A DNA stretch of 64,000 bases from Streptomyces rubrogriseus (GCF_027947575.1 NZ_CP116256.1:5580001-5644000); one strand, 5' to 3'; shown: positions 35,169 through 44,891, counted from the stretch's first letter. The notes: generated by a model not told the origin, from the sequence alone. Translations and numbers: made by a program.

Positions 35169-36995
35169 TTGCGCGAGTTCACCAGTCCTCCGTTGACGTT
35201 GCCACCACCGGTGGGCGGTCTGGCCGACGTCGTCTTCGAACATGCCGACGAGGATCCGCGGCACATCGCCCTCGGCCGCAAGGACGAGGCCGGGCAGTGG
35301 CGGGACGTCACCGCCGCTGCCTTCCGCGACGAGGTGCTGGCACTCGCCAAGGGACTGCTGGCCCAGGGCATCCGCTTCGGCGACCGGGTCGCCATCATGT
35401 CCCGCACCCGCTACGAGTGGACCCTGTTCGACTTCGCCCTGTGGACGATCGGCGCCCAGGTGGTGCCGATCTACCCGACCTCCTCGGCCGAGCAGTGCAT
35501 GTGGATGCTCTACGACGCCGAGGTGACGGCCGCGGTCGTGGAGCACGAGGACCACGCCATGACGATCGCCACCGTCATCGACCGGCTGCCGCACCTGCGC
35601 GGCCTGTGGCAGCTGGACTCCGGAGCCGTGCAGGAGCTGTACGACGCGGGCGCGCACCTCGACGACGAGGTGGTCCACCGGCACCGCAAGGCGGTCACAC
35701 CTGAGTCGGTCGCCACCGTCATCTACACCTCCGGCACGACCGGCCGCCCCAAGGGCTGCGTCCTGACCCACGGCAACTTCATGTACGAGGCGGACACCGT
35801 CATCGCGCGCTGGGAGCCGGTGTTCCACTCCAAGCGGGGCGACGAGGCGGCGACGCTGCTGTTCCTGCCGCTCGCGCACGTCTTCGGGCGGATGGTGGAG
35901 GTCGCGGCGATCCGCGGCCGGGTCCGCTTCGGCCACCAGCCGCAGCTCAACGCCGCGGCCCTGCTGCCCGACCTGGCCGCCTTCCGGCCGACCTTCATCC
36001 TGGCGGTGCCGTACATCTTCGAGAAGGTGTTCAACGCGGCGCGGCGCAAGGCCGAGAAGGACGGGAAGGCGGGGCCCTTCGAGAAGGCCGTCGACGTGGC
36101 CGTGAAGTACGCGGAGGCGGTGGAGGCGAAGGCCTGGGGCGACGGCCCCGGCCCGTCGGCGGGCCTGCGCATGCAGCACCAGTTCTTCGACAAGCTCGTC
36201 TACTCCAAGGTCCGGGCCGCGATGGGCGGACGCATCCGCAACGCCATGTCGGGCGGCTCGGCGATGGACCGGCGCCTCGGGCTGTTCTTCGCGGGCGCGG
36301 GCGTGCAGATCTACGAGGGCTACGGCCTGACCGAGTCCACGGCGGCCGCCACCGCCAACCCGCCGGAGCGCACCCGCTACGGCACCGTCGGGCAGCCGAT
36401 TCCGGGCATGACCGTGCACATCGCGGACGACGGCGAGATCTGGCTCAACGGCGAGAACGTCTTCGAGGGCTACCTGAACAACCCCAAGGCCACCGACGAG
36501 ACCCTGCACGACGGCTGGCTGGCCACCGGCGACCTCGGCGCCCTGGACGAGGACGGCTACCTCACCATCACCGGCCGCAAGAAGGAGATCCTGGTGACCT
36601 CCGGCGGCAAGAGCGTCTCCCCGGGGCTCCTCGAGGAGCGGGTGCGCGACCATCCGCTGGTCAACCAGTGCATCGTCGTCGGCAACGACCGGCCCTACGT
36701 GGCCGCGCTCATCACCCTCGACCAGGAGGCGGTCGAGCACTGGCTGACGATGCGCAACAAGCCGCAGCTGTCCGCGGCCGACCTGGTGCACGACGCCGAC
36801 CTGGAGACGGAGGTGCGGCGCGCGGTCGTCGCGGCCAACACGCTGGTGTCCCAGGCCGAGTCGATCCGCACCTTCCGCATCCTCGCCCAGCCGTTCACCG
36901 AGGAGCACGGGCTGCTCACCCCCTCGCTGAAACTGAAGCGCAAGGCCATCGAGAACGCCTACGGCACCGAGGTCGAGGCCCTTTACACAGCGTGA
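35169..36995 (+). CDS. Long-chain acyl-CoA synthetase (FadD/AMP-binding family)
   Basis: 608 residues. It activates a fatty acid with ATP to acyl-AMP and transfers it to CoA. ANL landmarks are intact: P-loop YTSGTTGRPKGC (near 187), YEGYGLTEST (near 380), GWLATGDLG with the hinge Asp (near 450) and GRKKEILVTSGGKSVSP. The start is TTG at 35169; the next in-frame candidates would cut into the conserved N-terminal helix. Likely a membrane-associated cytoplasmic enzyme of fatty-acid uptake or beta-oxidation. Confidence 0.9.
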   Translation: MREFTSPPLTLPPPVGGLADVVFEHADEDPRHIALGRKDEAGQWRDVTAAAFRDEVLALAKGLLAQGIRFGDRVAIMSRTRYEWTLFDFALWTIGAQVVPIYPTSSAEQCMWMLYDAEVTAAVVEHEDHAMTIATVIDRLPHLRGLWQLDSGAVQELYDAGAHLDDEVVHRHRKAVTPESVATVIYTSGTTGRPKGCVLTHGNFMYEADTVIARWEPVFHSKRGDEAATLLFLPLAHVFGRMVEVAAIRGRVRFGHQPQLNAAALLPDLAAFRPTFILAVPYIFEKVFNAARRKAEKDGKAGPFEKAVDVAVKYAEAVEAKAWGDGPGPSAGLRMQHQFFDKLVYSKVRAAMGGRIRNAMSGGSAMDRRLGLFFAGAGVQIYEGYGLTESTAAATANPPERTRYGTVGQPIPGMTVHIADDGEIWLNGENVFEGYLNNPKATDETLHDGWLATGDLGALDEDGYLTITGRKKEILVTSGGKSVSPGLLEERVRDHPLVNQCIVVGNDRPYVAALITLDQEAVEHWLTMRNKPQLSAADLVHDADLETEVRRAVVAANTLVSQAESIRTFRILAQPFTEEHGLLTPSLKLKRKAIENAYGTEVEALYTA

Positions 36996-37078
36996 GTTCC
37001 ACGGTCAGGAATGCGTCCGGGCTCGTGATCGTTGACGATATGAGTACCACCTGACCACAACCGAAGGATCAAGAGCTC

Positions 37079-37912
37079 GTGAGCAGCAAGGTCCCCCCGA
37101 TCATCCTGAACAACGGCGTCGAGATGCCCCAGCTGGGCTTCGGCGTCTGGCAGGTGCCGGACGACGAGGCGCAGACCGCCGTCGCCCTGGCCCTGGAGGC
37201 CGGGTACCGCAGCATCGACACAGCGGCGATCTACGGCAATGAAGAGGGCACCGGCAGGGCGATCGCCGCCTCCGGCCTGGCCCGCGAGGACCTCTTCGTC
37301 ACCACCAAGCTCTGGAACAGCGACCAGGGGTACGACTCCACCCTCCGCGCCTTCGACACCTCGATGGCGAAGCTCGGCCTGGAGTACCTCGACCTCTACC
37401 TGATCCACTGGCCCATGCCGGCCAGGGAGAAGTACGTCGACACCTACAAGGCGTTCGAGAAGCTCCTGGCCGACGGACGGGTCCGCGCCATCGGCGTGTC
37501 CAACTTCCTGCCGGAGCACCTGGAGCGGCTGACCGCCGAGACGTCGGTGATCCCGGCCGTCAACCAGATCGAGCTGCACCCGCACCTCCAGCAGCACGCC
37601 GCCCGCGAGGCGCACGCGGAGCAGGGCATCGCCACCGAGGCCTGGTCCCCGCTCGGCTCCGGCAAGGGCATCCTGGACATCCCGGCGATCGTCGCGATCG
37701 CCCAGAAGCACGGGCGCACCCCGGCCCAGGTCGTGCTGCGCTGGCACCTCCAGCTGGGCAACGTGGTGATTCCGAAGTCCGTGACGCCGTCCCGGATCAA
37801 GGAGAACCTCGACGTGTTCGGCTTCACCCTGGACACCGAGGACCTCGCGGCGATCAGCGCGCTGAACGAGGACCGTCGGCTGGGCCCGGACCCGGCGGAC
37901 GTCAACTCCTGA
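37079..37912 (+). CDS. Aldo-keto reductase (2,5-diketo-gluconate reductase-like, AKR5 type)
   Basis: 277 residues. Catalytic tetrad Asp47, Tyr52, Lys77 and His110 (IDTAAIYGNEEG, TTKLWN, YLIHWP) is complete; C-terminal NADPH-binding VIPKSVTPSRIKENL is present. It reduces aldehydes or ketones with NADPH. GTG 37079 is preceded by AAGGA. The 83-base gap upstream can hold a promoter; a bidirectional hairpin follows. Confidence 0.9.
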   Translation: MSSKVPPIILNNGVEMPQLGFGVWQVPDDEAQTAVALALEAGYRSIDTAAIYGNEEGTGRAIAASGLAREDLFVTTKLWNSDQGYDSTLRAFDTSMAKLGLEYLDLYLIHWPMPAREKYVDTYKAFEKLLADGRVRAIGVSNFLPEHLERLTAETSVIPAVNQIELHPHLQQHAAREAHAEQGIATEAWSPLGSGKGILDIPAIVAIAQKHGRTPAQVVLRWHLQLGNVVIPKSVTPSRIKENLDVFGFTLDTEDLAAISALNEDRRLGPDPADVNS

Positions 37913-37925
37913 GCGGTGCCGCACA

Positions 37926-37965
37926 CGGGAGGGGCCCGACCGCGCGTGCGGCCGGGCCCCTCCCG
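37926..37965. terminator. Strong bidirectional terminator between the aldo-keto reductase gene and the SDR remnant
   Basis: GGGAGGGGCCCG (37927-37938) pairs perfectly with 37953-37964; an inner CCGC/GCGG stem extends it. It serves both converging transcripts. Confidence 0.75.
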
Positions 37966-37978
37966 CGTCTCGCGCGGG

Positions 37979-38295
37979 TCAGTTGGGCTGCCCCAGCGGC
38001 CGTACGACCACGGTGTTGCCGTCGACCCCGGCGGGCTGGGTCATGGCCCAGACGACCGAGTCGGCGATCTGCTCGGCGGTGAGGAGCTCGCCGGGCGGCA
38101 GCCCGCAGGTGCCGTCCCAGAACGGGGTCTCCACCCGGCCGGGCGCGATCAGGATCACGCCCACGCCCCACTGCGTCACCTCGCGCCGGGTGGTCTCGGC
38201 GAGGCCGGTCACCGCCCTCCCCCCACTCTCGGCTTCGCTCAGGCCGGGGGACCCCCATCGCCACCGGTGATGAGCGTGACCGGTGTGTCGGTCAT
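37979..38295 (-). pseudogene. SDR oxidoreductase remnant with its middle deleted
   Basis: ATG 38295 starts MTDTPVTLITGG, the first strand and glycine turn of a short-chain dehydrogenase. A palindromic repeat follows at once and brings a stop. After it, out of frame, comes the true SDR C-terminus: RREVTQWGVGVILIAPGRVETPFWD ... VVVRPLGQPN, ending at 37979. About 150 residues, with the Ser-Tyr-Lys catalytic centre, are gone. The gene cannot function. A MerR-type promoter still lies in front of it. Confidence 0.85.
38216..38259. repeat. Palindromic repeat at the SDR deletion junction
   Basis: CCCTCCCCCCACTCTCGGCT then TCGCTCAGGCC, GGGGGACCCCC, ATC. It belongs to the same family as 28945-28986 (shared GGGGGTCCCCC, GGCC and TGGGGG-AGGG on the opposite strand) and resembles a repeat I recall as common in Streptomyces intergenic DNA. 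Confidence 0.7.
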
Positions 38296-38347
38296 GAGTC
38301 CCCCTGTGTCTGTTCCTGCTTCTCGCACGGACAGCGGGGAATCCATC

Positions 38348-38371
38348 ACTTGGAGCGCTCTCGAAGTCAAG
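38348..38371 (-). promoter_or_regulatory. MerR-type promoter in front of the SDR remnant
   Basis: On the minus strand CTTGACT begins a -35 box and the spacer holds an inverted repeat, ACTTCGAGAG / CGCTCCAAGT (8 of 10 pairs). A dyad in a long spacer is the hallmark of MerR-regulated promoters. No merR gene is in this window. Confidence 0.5.
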
Positions 38372-38394
38372 CGCGAGCGTCGGCGGCGACGGCC

Positions 38395-39333
38395 TCAGAC
38401 CGGCCGTACCGCCGTGTACACGGTGTGCGCCACCAGCAGGAACACGTCCTGGCGGCGGTGCAGGCCCGCCTCGTCGGCGGGGTCGAGCAGCCGGTCCAGG
38501 GTGGCGCGGTCCTCGGCGTCCAGGCGCTCGCCGATCCGCTCGCGCAACCGGGACAGTGACGTGGTGACGTAGTCGCGGGCCGCGTCGGAGAGGGGCGCGG
38601 GCAGGTCGAGCAGGAAGCTGCGGGTGCCGGTGTGCTTCAGTCCCGCGGCTGTCAGCATCGCGGGCCAGTCCTCGGTCTCGGCCACGGCGTCCGGCAGGTC
38701 CGCGCGCATCTCGGCGAACGCGTCCTCCTCGACGGCGCGGATCCTGGCCTGGAGCCCGGGGCGTCCGGTCCCGATGTCGCGGGGCAGGAACCGGGCGGGC
38801 AGTCCGCCCTCCAGGATCGCCAGGGTGCCGCCGGGCGCGAGGTGCCCGCCGAGTGCGGCGAGGGCGGCCCGCTGGTCGGGGAGGTGGTGCAGGCTCTGGC
38901 TGGCCCACATCAGGTCGGCGGGGTAGTCCAGCTCGGCCAGTGCGCCGGGCAGGTCTCCGGTGAGAGTGCCGAAGCGGTCGCCGAATCCGAGCCGCTCGGC
39001 GCGGGCGCGGGCCCGGTCCAGGAGCGGTCCGGCGCCGTCCGCGGCGACCACGCGGGCGCCGGGGAAGGTGTCGGCGAACAGCGCCGAGACGACGCCGGGT
39101 CCGCTGCCGACGTCGACGATCAGACCGGGCTCCGTGACCTCCCCGGCCAGCCAGGACAGGGCCTGCCGGTACAGCGGCGTGTACAGCTCGGCCTGCGCCT
39201 CCAGGTGGGGGGCCATCTCGGACCAGTCGATGTCGGCGTGGTCGTGCGGGTGCCCGTGTCCGTGCCCGTGTCCATGCCCGTGTCCCTGCTCGTGGGCGGG
39301 GTCGTGTGTGTCGTGATGGTGGTCGTGCGCCAT
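38395..39333 (-). CDS. SAM-dependent methyltransferase with a His-rich N-terminal tail
   Basis: 312 residues. The core is a class I methyltransferase: IVDVGSGPGVVSALFADTFPGARVVAADG (motif I and acidic loop), DLMWASQSLHHLPD (motif II) and GGTLAILEGGLP. Residues 3-35 are dominated by His, Asp and Gly (HGHGHGHGHGHPHDH), a likely Zn/Ni/Cu-binding tail; the DNA shows tandem GTGCCC-type hexamers. The substrate is unknown. ATG 39333 has GGGAGG before it. Lies between the SDR remnant and the GH6 terminator; single-gene unit. Confidence 0.85.
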   Translation of the reverse strand: MAHDHHHDTHDPAHEQGHGHGHGHGHGHPHDHADIDWSEMAPHLEAQAELYTPLYRQALSWLAGEVTEPGLIVDVGSGPGVVSALFADTFPGARVVAADGAGPLLDRARARAERLGFGDRFGTLTGDLPGALAELDYPADLMWASQSLHHLPDQRAALAALGGHLAPGGTLAILEGGLPARFLPRDIGTGRPGLQARIRAVEEDAFAEMRADLPDAVAETEDWPAMLTAAGLKHTGTRSFLLDLPAPLSDAARDYVTTSLSRLRERIGERLDAEDRATLDRLLDPADEAGLHRRQDVFLLVAHTVYTAVRPV

Positions 39334-39411
39334 GCCGGTAGCCTCCCGTTCGCGGTGCCGCCAGCGTGCGTCGACTCACCGGCCCGGTGCAACCGGTGTT
39401 GCCGCTCCCGC

Positions 39412-39462
39412 AAAAAAGAGGAGGCCGCCGGGGCCCGGCCCGCAAGGACCGGACCCCGGTGG
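39412..39462 (-). terminator. Rho-independent terminator of the GH6 gene
   Basis: Arms 39425-39438 and 39449-39462 pair with two mismatches, and on the minus strand are followed by a U6 run (A6 at 39412-39417, plus strand), rare in such GC-rich DNA. Confidence 0.8.
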
Positions 39463-39489
39463 CTCACCCGCGCCGCGCGCGGGAACCGC

Positions 39490-41229
39490 TTACGACAGGG
39501 GCGGGTAGGCGTTCTTCATCAGCTCCTGGAACTGCGCGGAGAACCAGGCCCCCGAGATCGGGGCGTCGGGCAGGGCCCCCGACATGCTGTTGCCGTTGCG
39601 CTCGTTGCCCGTGTAGGTGGGGTCGCACATCCGGTCGAAGCCCTTGCCGTCCGGGTTGTCGATCAGCTTGCTGGAGCCGTCGGACTCGCCCGGGGGCTTC
39701 ATCCACACGTACGCGTCGATCCCGGCGGCGGGGCTGGCCTGCGGGCGCTCGCCGAGACCTGCTCCGGACTGGTTGCACCAGTTGCCGAGGTGGATGCGGC
39801 GGTCGTAGCGCCCGCCGTTCACGTAGGTGTTCACGTCGGTCGTCGCGCCCGGTCCGGTGGGCCGGTCGGCGCCGCCCCAGCCGTTGCGGGAGGTGTCGAT
39901 CAGCATGCCGAGGTTCTGGTCGAAGCCGAGCGAGACCAGCTTGTCGCGCATGGCCTGGGCGTAGGACAGCTCGTCGGTGTACTGGTTCCAGTCGACCCAG
40001 TCGGACTGGCGCACGGAGGTCCCGTTCACCGAGTCCGTGATCTTGAAGTTCTCCTCCTTCAGGGCGCTGTAGTTGGCGGTGTTGACGATGAAGCCGTGCA
40101 CGTCGTCGAGGGTCGCGCCCTCGGTGGTGGCGGCGGTCTTGAAGATCTCGGCGGAGGGGCCGAAGTTGCTGTCCCAGCCGAGCCAGCCGTGGTGGCCCGC
40201 GTCGACGTAGTTGTAGACGTTGCCGACGGCGCCGAGCTTGTTCAGGGCGTAGCCGACACCCTTCTGGTAGTTGCCGTTGGCCTTCATCACGTCGCAGTTC
40301 TCCGTGGCGGTCGGCCGCCCGGAGACGTTGGTGACCAGGTTGGGCAGCGAGTCGATCTCGACCGTGGTGACGATCCGGAGGTCCGCGTACTTCGAGTCGG
40401 AGAGGATCTCGGCGATCGGGTCGATGTACTCGGTCTTGTAGCGGTCGATCTCGGTCGGGCCCAGCTCGCCGTTGGAAGCGAGGGCGGAGCAGTCGCGTCC
40501 CGGCAGGTTGTAGATGACGAGCTGGACGACCATCTCGCCGGAGCCCTTCTGCTCCAGCGCGGCGTCCAAGTGGTCACGCAGTCCCATGCCGCCGTTCGCG
40601 CCCTCGATGGCGGCGATCCGGTCGAGCCACACCCCGGTCGGCTCGTCGGCGATGCGGTCGCCTCCGGGCTCGGCGGCGGCGTGGGCGGACCACTCGGGGT
40701 TCACGTAGACCTGGGCGCCGTCGTAGGGGTTGTCCACCCGGTCGCCCGGGCCGGTGGGATCGGTCGGCGGGTCGGTCGGGTCGGTGGGCGGGTCGGTCGG
40801 GTCGGTCCCGCCGTCGACGTTGCAGGTCACGCCGTTGAGGGTGAAGGTGGCCGGGATCGCGTTGCTGCCGCTGTAGGTGCCCTGGAAGCCGAAGCTCGCC
40901 GAACCGCCCGTGGACAGGGTGCCGTTGTAGGACTCGTTGGCCGCGGTGACGGCGGCACCGCTCTGCGTGACCTTCGCGTTCCAGCTGTTGGTGACCTTCT
41001 GGCTGCCTGCGTAGGTCCATCCCAGCGACCAGTTGGACGTGGCGGCGCCGTTGTTGGTGACGGTCACGGCAGCGGTGAATCCGCTTCCCCAGTCGTTCTG
41101 CACCTGGTAGTCGACGGTGCAGGCGGCGGCCGCGGCCCCGGCGCTCGCCGAGTGGGCGGCCAGTGCCGTGCCCGAGGCGCCGGCGACCAGGGTGAGGGCG
41201 GCGAGCATCGCGGTTCTGGTACGGGTCAT
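39490..41229 (-). CDS. Secreted GH6 cellulase (cellobiohydrolase type) with N-terminal CBM2
   Basis: 579 residues. Signal peptide to about 32; CBM2 (36-135) with TVDYQVQNDWGSGFTAAVTVTNNG and the usual Cys pair; a Pro/Thr/Asp linker of DPTDPPTDP repeats; then GH6. Catalytic-region motifs VQLVIYNLPGRDCSAL, TTVEIDSLPNLV and YVDAGHHGWLGWD match GH6, which inverts at beta-1,4-glucan ends using Asp residues. GAAGGAA precedes ATG 41229. It is divergent from GH48 around CebR sites; the GH6/GH48 pair attack cellulose from opposite chain ends. Confidence 0.9.
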   Translation of the reverse strand: MTRTRTAMLAALTLVAGASGTALAAHSASAGAAAAACTVDYQVQNDWGSGFTAAVTVTNNGAATSNWSLGWTYAGSQKVTNSWNAKVTQSGAAVTAANESYNGTLSTGGSASFGFQGTYSGSNAIPATFTLNGVTCNVDGGTDPTDPPTDPTDPPTDPTGPGDRVDNPYDGAQVYVNPEWSAHAAAEPGGDRIADEPTGVWLDRIAAIEGANGGMGLRDHLDAALEQKGSGEMVVQLVIYNLPGRDCSALASNGELGPTEIDRYKTEYIDPIAEILSDSKYADLRIVTTVEIDSLPNLVTNVSGRPTATENCDVMKANGNYQKGVGYALNKLGAVGNVYNYVDAGHHGWLGWDSNFGPSAEIFKTAATTEGATLDDVHGFIVNTANYSALKEENFKITDSVNGTSVRQSDWVDWNQYTDELSYAQAMRDKLVSLGFDQNLGMLIDTSRNGWGGADRPTGPGATTDVNTYVNGGRYDRRIHLGNWCNQSGAGLGERPQASPAAGIDAYVWMKPPGESDGSSKLIDNPDGKGFDRMCDPTYTGNERNGNSMSGALPDAPISGAWFSAQFQELMKNAYPPLS

Positions 41230-41530
41230 GAGTGCGGGTTCCTTCTTTCGTGGGGGTGCTGCTGTCGTCCCGGGCCGCGCCCGTGCCGGTGCGGCCCGCT
41301 GCCGATCGGCATGGGGGTGCCGTCGTGATCGGAGGTCAGGAACGGCCCCCGGGCACGGTGGAACGGCCCGAGGGGTGAGCGATCCGGCACACGGGCCGGC
41401 AAGGCGTCGGACACGTAGCGGCCACGGCTGCGGCAACGGCTAAAAGTCCTGAACGCGGGGGGTGGAACGGGGGGTGGCGCATGAGCGACTCCTTGCAGTT
41501 CGGGCGCGCCGTGACGGACGCGTCGACTGG

Positions 41531-41544
41531 TGGAACCGCTCCCA
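41531..41544. promoter_or_regulatory. Degenerate CebR-type box
   Basis: TGGAACCGCTCCCA differs from TGGGAGCGCTCCCA at two positions; about 300 bp above the GH6 start. Confidence 0.5.
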
Positions 41545-41672
41545 CTGGTGCAGCGAAGGTAGCGCCAAGTGACGGCAAAGAACAGAGGAGTTACCGACTT
41601 TCTCCCCGCCGAATCTGTCGAATCTTTTCGACTGTTCACACATCTTGACCGCACCAGGTGCCCTCTCCACTA

Positions 41673-41686
41673 TGGGAGCGCTCCCA
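41673..41686. promoter_or_regulatory. CebR operator upstream of the GH48 cellulase
   Basis: TGGGAGCGCTCCCA is a perfect 14-bp palindrome and the known binding site of the cellobiose-responsive LacI-type repressor CebR in Streptomyces. It lies 65 bp above the GH48 start. Confidence 0.9.
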
Positions 41687-41750
41687 CTGGTTCAAGGCTT
41701 GTTGCTCCTCCCCCCACCCCCTCCCCGAGCCGCAAGGAGGAACCAGCACC

Positions 41751-44672
41751 ATGCACTCAGGACACAGACCCAGACGCCGCACCGCGCGGCGCTGGTGGAC
41801 CGCCGCGCTGGCGGCGCTCGCACTCCCTCTCACGATGCTGGGCACAGGTTCAACTCCGGCCCAGGCGGCCGCACTCCAGTGCAGCGTCGACTACAAGACC
41901 AACGACTGGGGCGCCGGCTTCACCGCGGAGCTGACGCTGACCAACCACGGCACCGACGCCATCGACGGCTGGACGCTGACCTACTCCTACGCGGGCAACC
42001 AGAACCTCACGAACGGCTGGAACGGAACCTGGTCCCAGTCCGGGCCGAACGTCACCGTGAAGAACGCGTCGTACAACGCGCGGATCGCCGCCGGGGCCGC
42101 CGTCTCCACCGGCGGACAGTTCACCTACAGCGGCAGCAACGCGGCGCCGACGAACTTCGCGGTCAACGGCACCTCCTGCGCGGGCGCGCACCAGCCGCCG
42201 ATCACCGTGCTGACCAGCCCCGAGGCGGGCGCTGTGTACTCGCGGGGCGAGGCCGTGCCACTGGCGGCCACGGCGGCCGCCGCCGACGGCGCCACGATCA
42301 GCAAGGTGGAGTTCTACGACGACGCCACCCTGCTGGGCACCGACACCAGCTCGCCCTACACGTACTCCGCCTCTGGCTTGACCGTGGGCAGTCATTCCCT
42401 GGTGGCGAAGGCCTACGACAGCATGGGCGCCTCCGCGGACTCGACCCCGGTCGGCGTCACGGTGGCCGCGGGACCGACCGTGGTCGCCTCACCGGGCCAA
42501 CTGGGCGTGCAGCAGGGTGAGTCGGGGACGTACGAGGTCAAGCTGTCGGAGCAGCCGACGGCGAACGTGACCGTCACGACCTCCCGCGCGAGCGGCAACA
42601 CGGGCCTCACCCTGACCGGCGGCGCGAGCCTCACCTTCACCCCGTCGAACTGGGACACCGCCCAGCGGGTGACCGTCTCGGCGGACGCCTCCGGCAGCGG
42701 CTCGGCGGTCTTCGAGTCGACGGCCCCCGGCCACGGCAAGGCGGCGGTCACCGTCACCCAGCTGGCGGCGGCGAAGGACTACGACGCCCGCTTCCTGGAG
42801 CTGTACGGCAAGATCACCGACCCGGCGAACGGTTACTTCTCACCGGAGGGCATCCCCTACCACTCGGTGGAGACCCTCATCGTCGAGGCGCCCGACCACG
42901 GTCACGAGACCACGTCGGAGGCGTACAGCTACCTGCTGTGGCTCCAGGCCATGTACGGCAAGGTGACCGGCGACTGGACCAGGTTCAACAACGCCTGGGA
43001 GATCATGGAGACGTACATGATCCCCACCCACGCCGACCAGCCGACCAACTCCTCCTACAACGCCTCCAAGCCGGCGACCTACGCGCCCGAGCTGGACACG
43101 CCGAACGAGTACCCGGCGCCGCTGGACGGCACCGTGTCGGTGGGCTCCGACCCGATCGCCGGTGAGCTGAAGTCGGCGTACGGCACGGACGACGTCTACG
43201 GCATGCACTGGCTCCAGGACGTCGACAACACCTACGGCTACGGCAACTCGCCCGGCAAGTGCGAGGCGGGCCCCTCCGACACCGGCCCCTCCTACATCAA
43301 CACGTTCCAGCGCGGTGCGCAGGAGTCGGTGTGGGAGACGGTGCCGCAGCCGACCTGCGACGCCTTCAAGTACGGCGGCAGGAACGGCTACCTGGACCTG
43401 TTCACCGGTGACGCCTCCTACGCCAAGCAGTGGAAGTTCACCAACGCCCCGGACGCCGACGCGCGCGCCGTGCAGGCCGCGTACTGGGCGGACATCTGGG
43501 CCGGGGAGCAGGGCAGGAGCGACGAGATCTCCGCGACCCTCGACAAGGCCGCGAAGATGGGCGACTACCTGCGCTACGCCATGTTCGACAAGTACTTCAA
43601 GAAGGTCGGCAACTGCGTCGGGCCGTCGGCCTGCCCGGCCGGCACCGGCAAGGACTCCTCGCACTACCTGCTGTCCTGGTACTACGCCTGGGGCGGCGCG
43701 GTCGACACCTCGGCGGGCTGGGCCTGGCGCATCGGCTCCAGCCACACCCACGGCGGCTACCAGAACCCGCTGGCCGCGTACGCGCTGAGCACCGACGCCG
43801 ACCTGAAGCCGAAGTCGGCGACGGGCCAGTCCGACTGGGCCAAGTCCCTTGACCGGCAGGTGGAGTTCTACCGCTGGCTGCAGTCCGACGAGGGTGCCAT
43901 CGCGGGCGGTGCGACCAACAGCTGGGCGGGCCGGTACGCGACGCCGCCGGCCGGTACGCCGACCTTCTACGGCATGTACTACGACGAGAAGCCGGTGTAC
44001 CACGACCCGCCGTCCAACCAGTGGTTCGGCTTCCAGGCGTGGTCCATGGAGCGGGTCGCCGAGTACTACCAGCAGAGCGGTGACGCCGACGCCAAGGCCG
44101 TCCTGGACAAGTGGGTCGACTGGGCGCTGTCGGAGACGACCGTGAACCCGGACGGCACCTTCCGGATCCCCTCGACGCTCCAGTGGTCGGGGCAGCCCGA
44201 CACCTGGAACGCCTCGTCGCCGGGGGACAACGGCGGCCTGCACGTCGAGGTGGCGGACTACACCAACGACGTCGGTGTGGCGGCGGCGTACGCCAAGACC
44301 CTGACGTACTACGCCGACCGCTCGGGCGACACCGAGGCGGCCTCGACCGCCAAGGCGCTGCTCGACGGCATGTGGGAGAACAACCAGGACGCGCTCGGCA
44401 TCGCCGTCCCGGAGACCCGCGCCGACTACAACCGCTTCGACGACGGCATCTACGTCCCGAGCGGCTGGAGCGGCACCATGCCGAACGGCGACACGATCGA
44501 CGCGTCGTCGACCTTCGCCTCGATCCGCTCCTTCTACCAGGACGACCCTGCCTGGTCGAAGATCGAGAGCTATCTCCAGGGCGGTGCCGCGCCCACGTTC
44601 ACGTACCACCGGTTCTGGGCCCAGGCGGACATAGCCCTCGCCATGGGTTCGTACGCGGAGCTACTGGAATAG
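41751..44672 (+). CDS. Secreted GH48 processive cellulase with CBM2 and two Ig-like domains
   Basis: 973 residues from ATG 41751, with AAGGAGG at ideal spacing (an in-frame GTG at 41658 lies before the operator and is rejected). Signal peptide ends near PAQA; CBM2 (42-140, [15 protein letters not shown]); Ig-like domain (about 148-240); a second beta-sandwich (242-338); GH48 from [21 protein letters not shown] to the end. [15 protein letters not shown] carries the catalytic Glu. GH48 enzymes cleave cellobiose from reducing ends and are the main exocellulase in bacterial systems. CebR-controlled. Confidence 0.95.
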   Translation: MHSGHRPRRRTARRWWTAALAALALPLTMLGTGSTPAQAAALQCSVDYKTNDWGAGFTAELTLTNHGTDAIDGWTLTYSYAGNQNLTNGWNGTWSQSGPNVTVKNASYNARIAAGAAVSTGGQFTYSGSNAAPTNFAVNGTSCAGAHQPPITVLTSPEAGAVYSRGEAVPLAATAAAADGATISKVEFYDDATLLGTDTSSPYTYSASGLTVGSHSLVAKAYDSMGASADSTPVGVTVAAGPTVVASPGQLGVQQGESGTYEVKLSEQPTANVTVTTSRASGNTGLTLTGGASLTFTPSNWDTAQRVTVSADASGSGSAVFESTAPGHGKAAVTVTQLAAAKDYDARFLELYGKITDPANGYFSPEGIPYHSVETLIVEAPDHGHETTSEAYSYLLWLQAMYGKVTGDWTRFNNAWEIMETYMIPTHADQPTNSSYNASKPATYAPELDTPNEYPAPLDGTVSVGSDPIAGELKSAYGTDDVYGMHWLQDVDNTYGYGNSPGKCEAGPSDTGPSYINTFQRGAQESVWETVPQPTCDAFKYGGRNGYLDLFTGDASYAKQWKFTNAPDADARAVQAAYWADIWAGEQGRSDEISATLDKAAKMGDYLRYAMFDKYFKKVGNCVGPSACPAGTGKDSSHYLLSWYYAWGGAVDTSAGWAWRIGSSHTHGGYQNPLAAYALSTDADLKPKSATGQSDWAKSLDRQVEFYRWLQSDEGAIAGGATNSWAGRYATPPAGTPTFYGMYYDEKPVYHDPPSNQWFGFQAWSMERVAEYYQQSGDADAKAVLDKWVDWALSETTVNPDGTFRIPSTLQWSGQPDTWNASSPGDNGGLHVEVADYTNDVGVAAAYAKTLTYYADRSGDTEAASTAKALLDGMWENNQDALGIAVPETRADYNRFDDGIYVPSGWSGTMPNGDTIDASSTFASIRSFYQDDPAWSKIESYLQGGAAPTFTYHRFWAQADIALAMGSYAELLE

Positions 44673-44765
44673 CCCCCGCGAAGCGCTCCGCGGGGTGCGC
44701 GGTTCTTTGGCTGCGGGCTGTGTGTGGCTGGTCGCGCAGTTCCCCGCGCCCCTGCGGGGCGCTTG
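44673..44765. repeat. Streptomyces-type repeat acting as the GH48 terminator
   Basis: Two hairpins frame the element: CCCCGCG (44674-44680)/CGCGGGG (44689-44695), beginning directly after the TAG stop, and GCGCCCC (44746-44752)/GGGGCGC (44756-44762). The middle (GGTTCTTTGGCTGCGGGCTG and GGTCGCGCAGTTCCCCGCG) resembles a dispersed element I recall downstream of many Streptomyces genes. The 44766-44891 remainder holds only the GH74 leader. Confidence 0.65.
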
Positions 44766-44891
44766 ACGGCTCCGCGTAATCGGTCTCGTCACCGGACGAC
44801 GGGACCAACCGACCGGGCGGCCCCTGCCCACGCCTGGGGCCGCCCGGTCCTCGCATGTGTTCTGTTCCTGACGGAAGGACGGTTCCCCACC

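Larger units (their letters stand above)
41230..41750. other. 521-bp divergent intergenic region of the GH6 and GH48 genes
   Basis: Contains one perfect and one degenerate CebR box (listed separately) and the AAGGAGGA ribosome site of GH48. An A/T-rich patch at 41570-41645 is the likely promoter zone. No convincing small gene was found. Confidence 0.6.

Noticed and set aside
41658..41750. GTG 41658 as start of the GH48 cellulase
   Set aside because: It precedes the CebR operator, and ATG 41751 has a perfect AAGGAGG site followed directly by a basic signal peptide.
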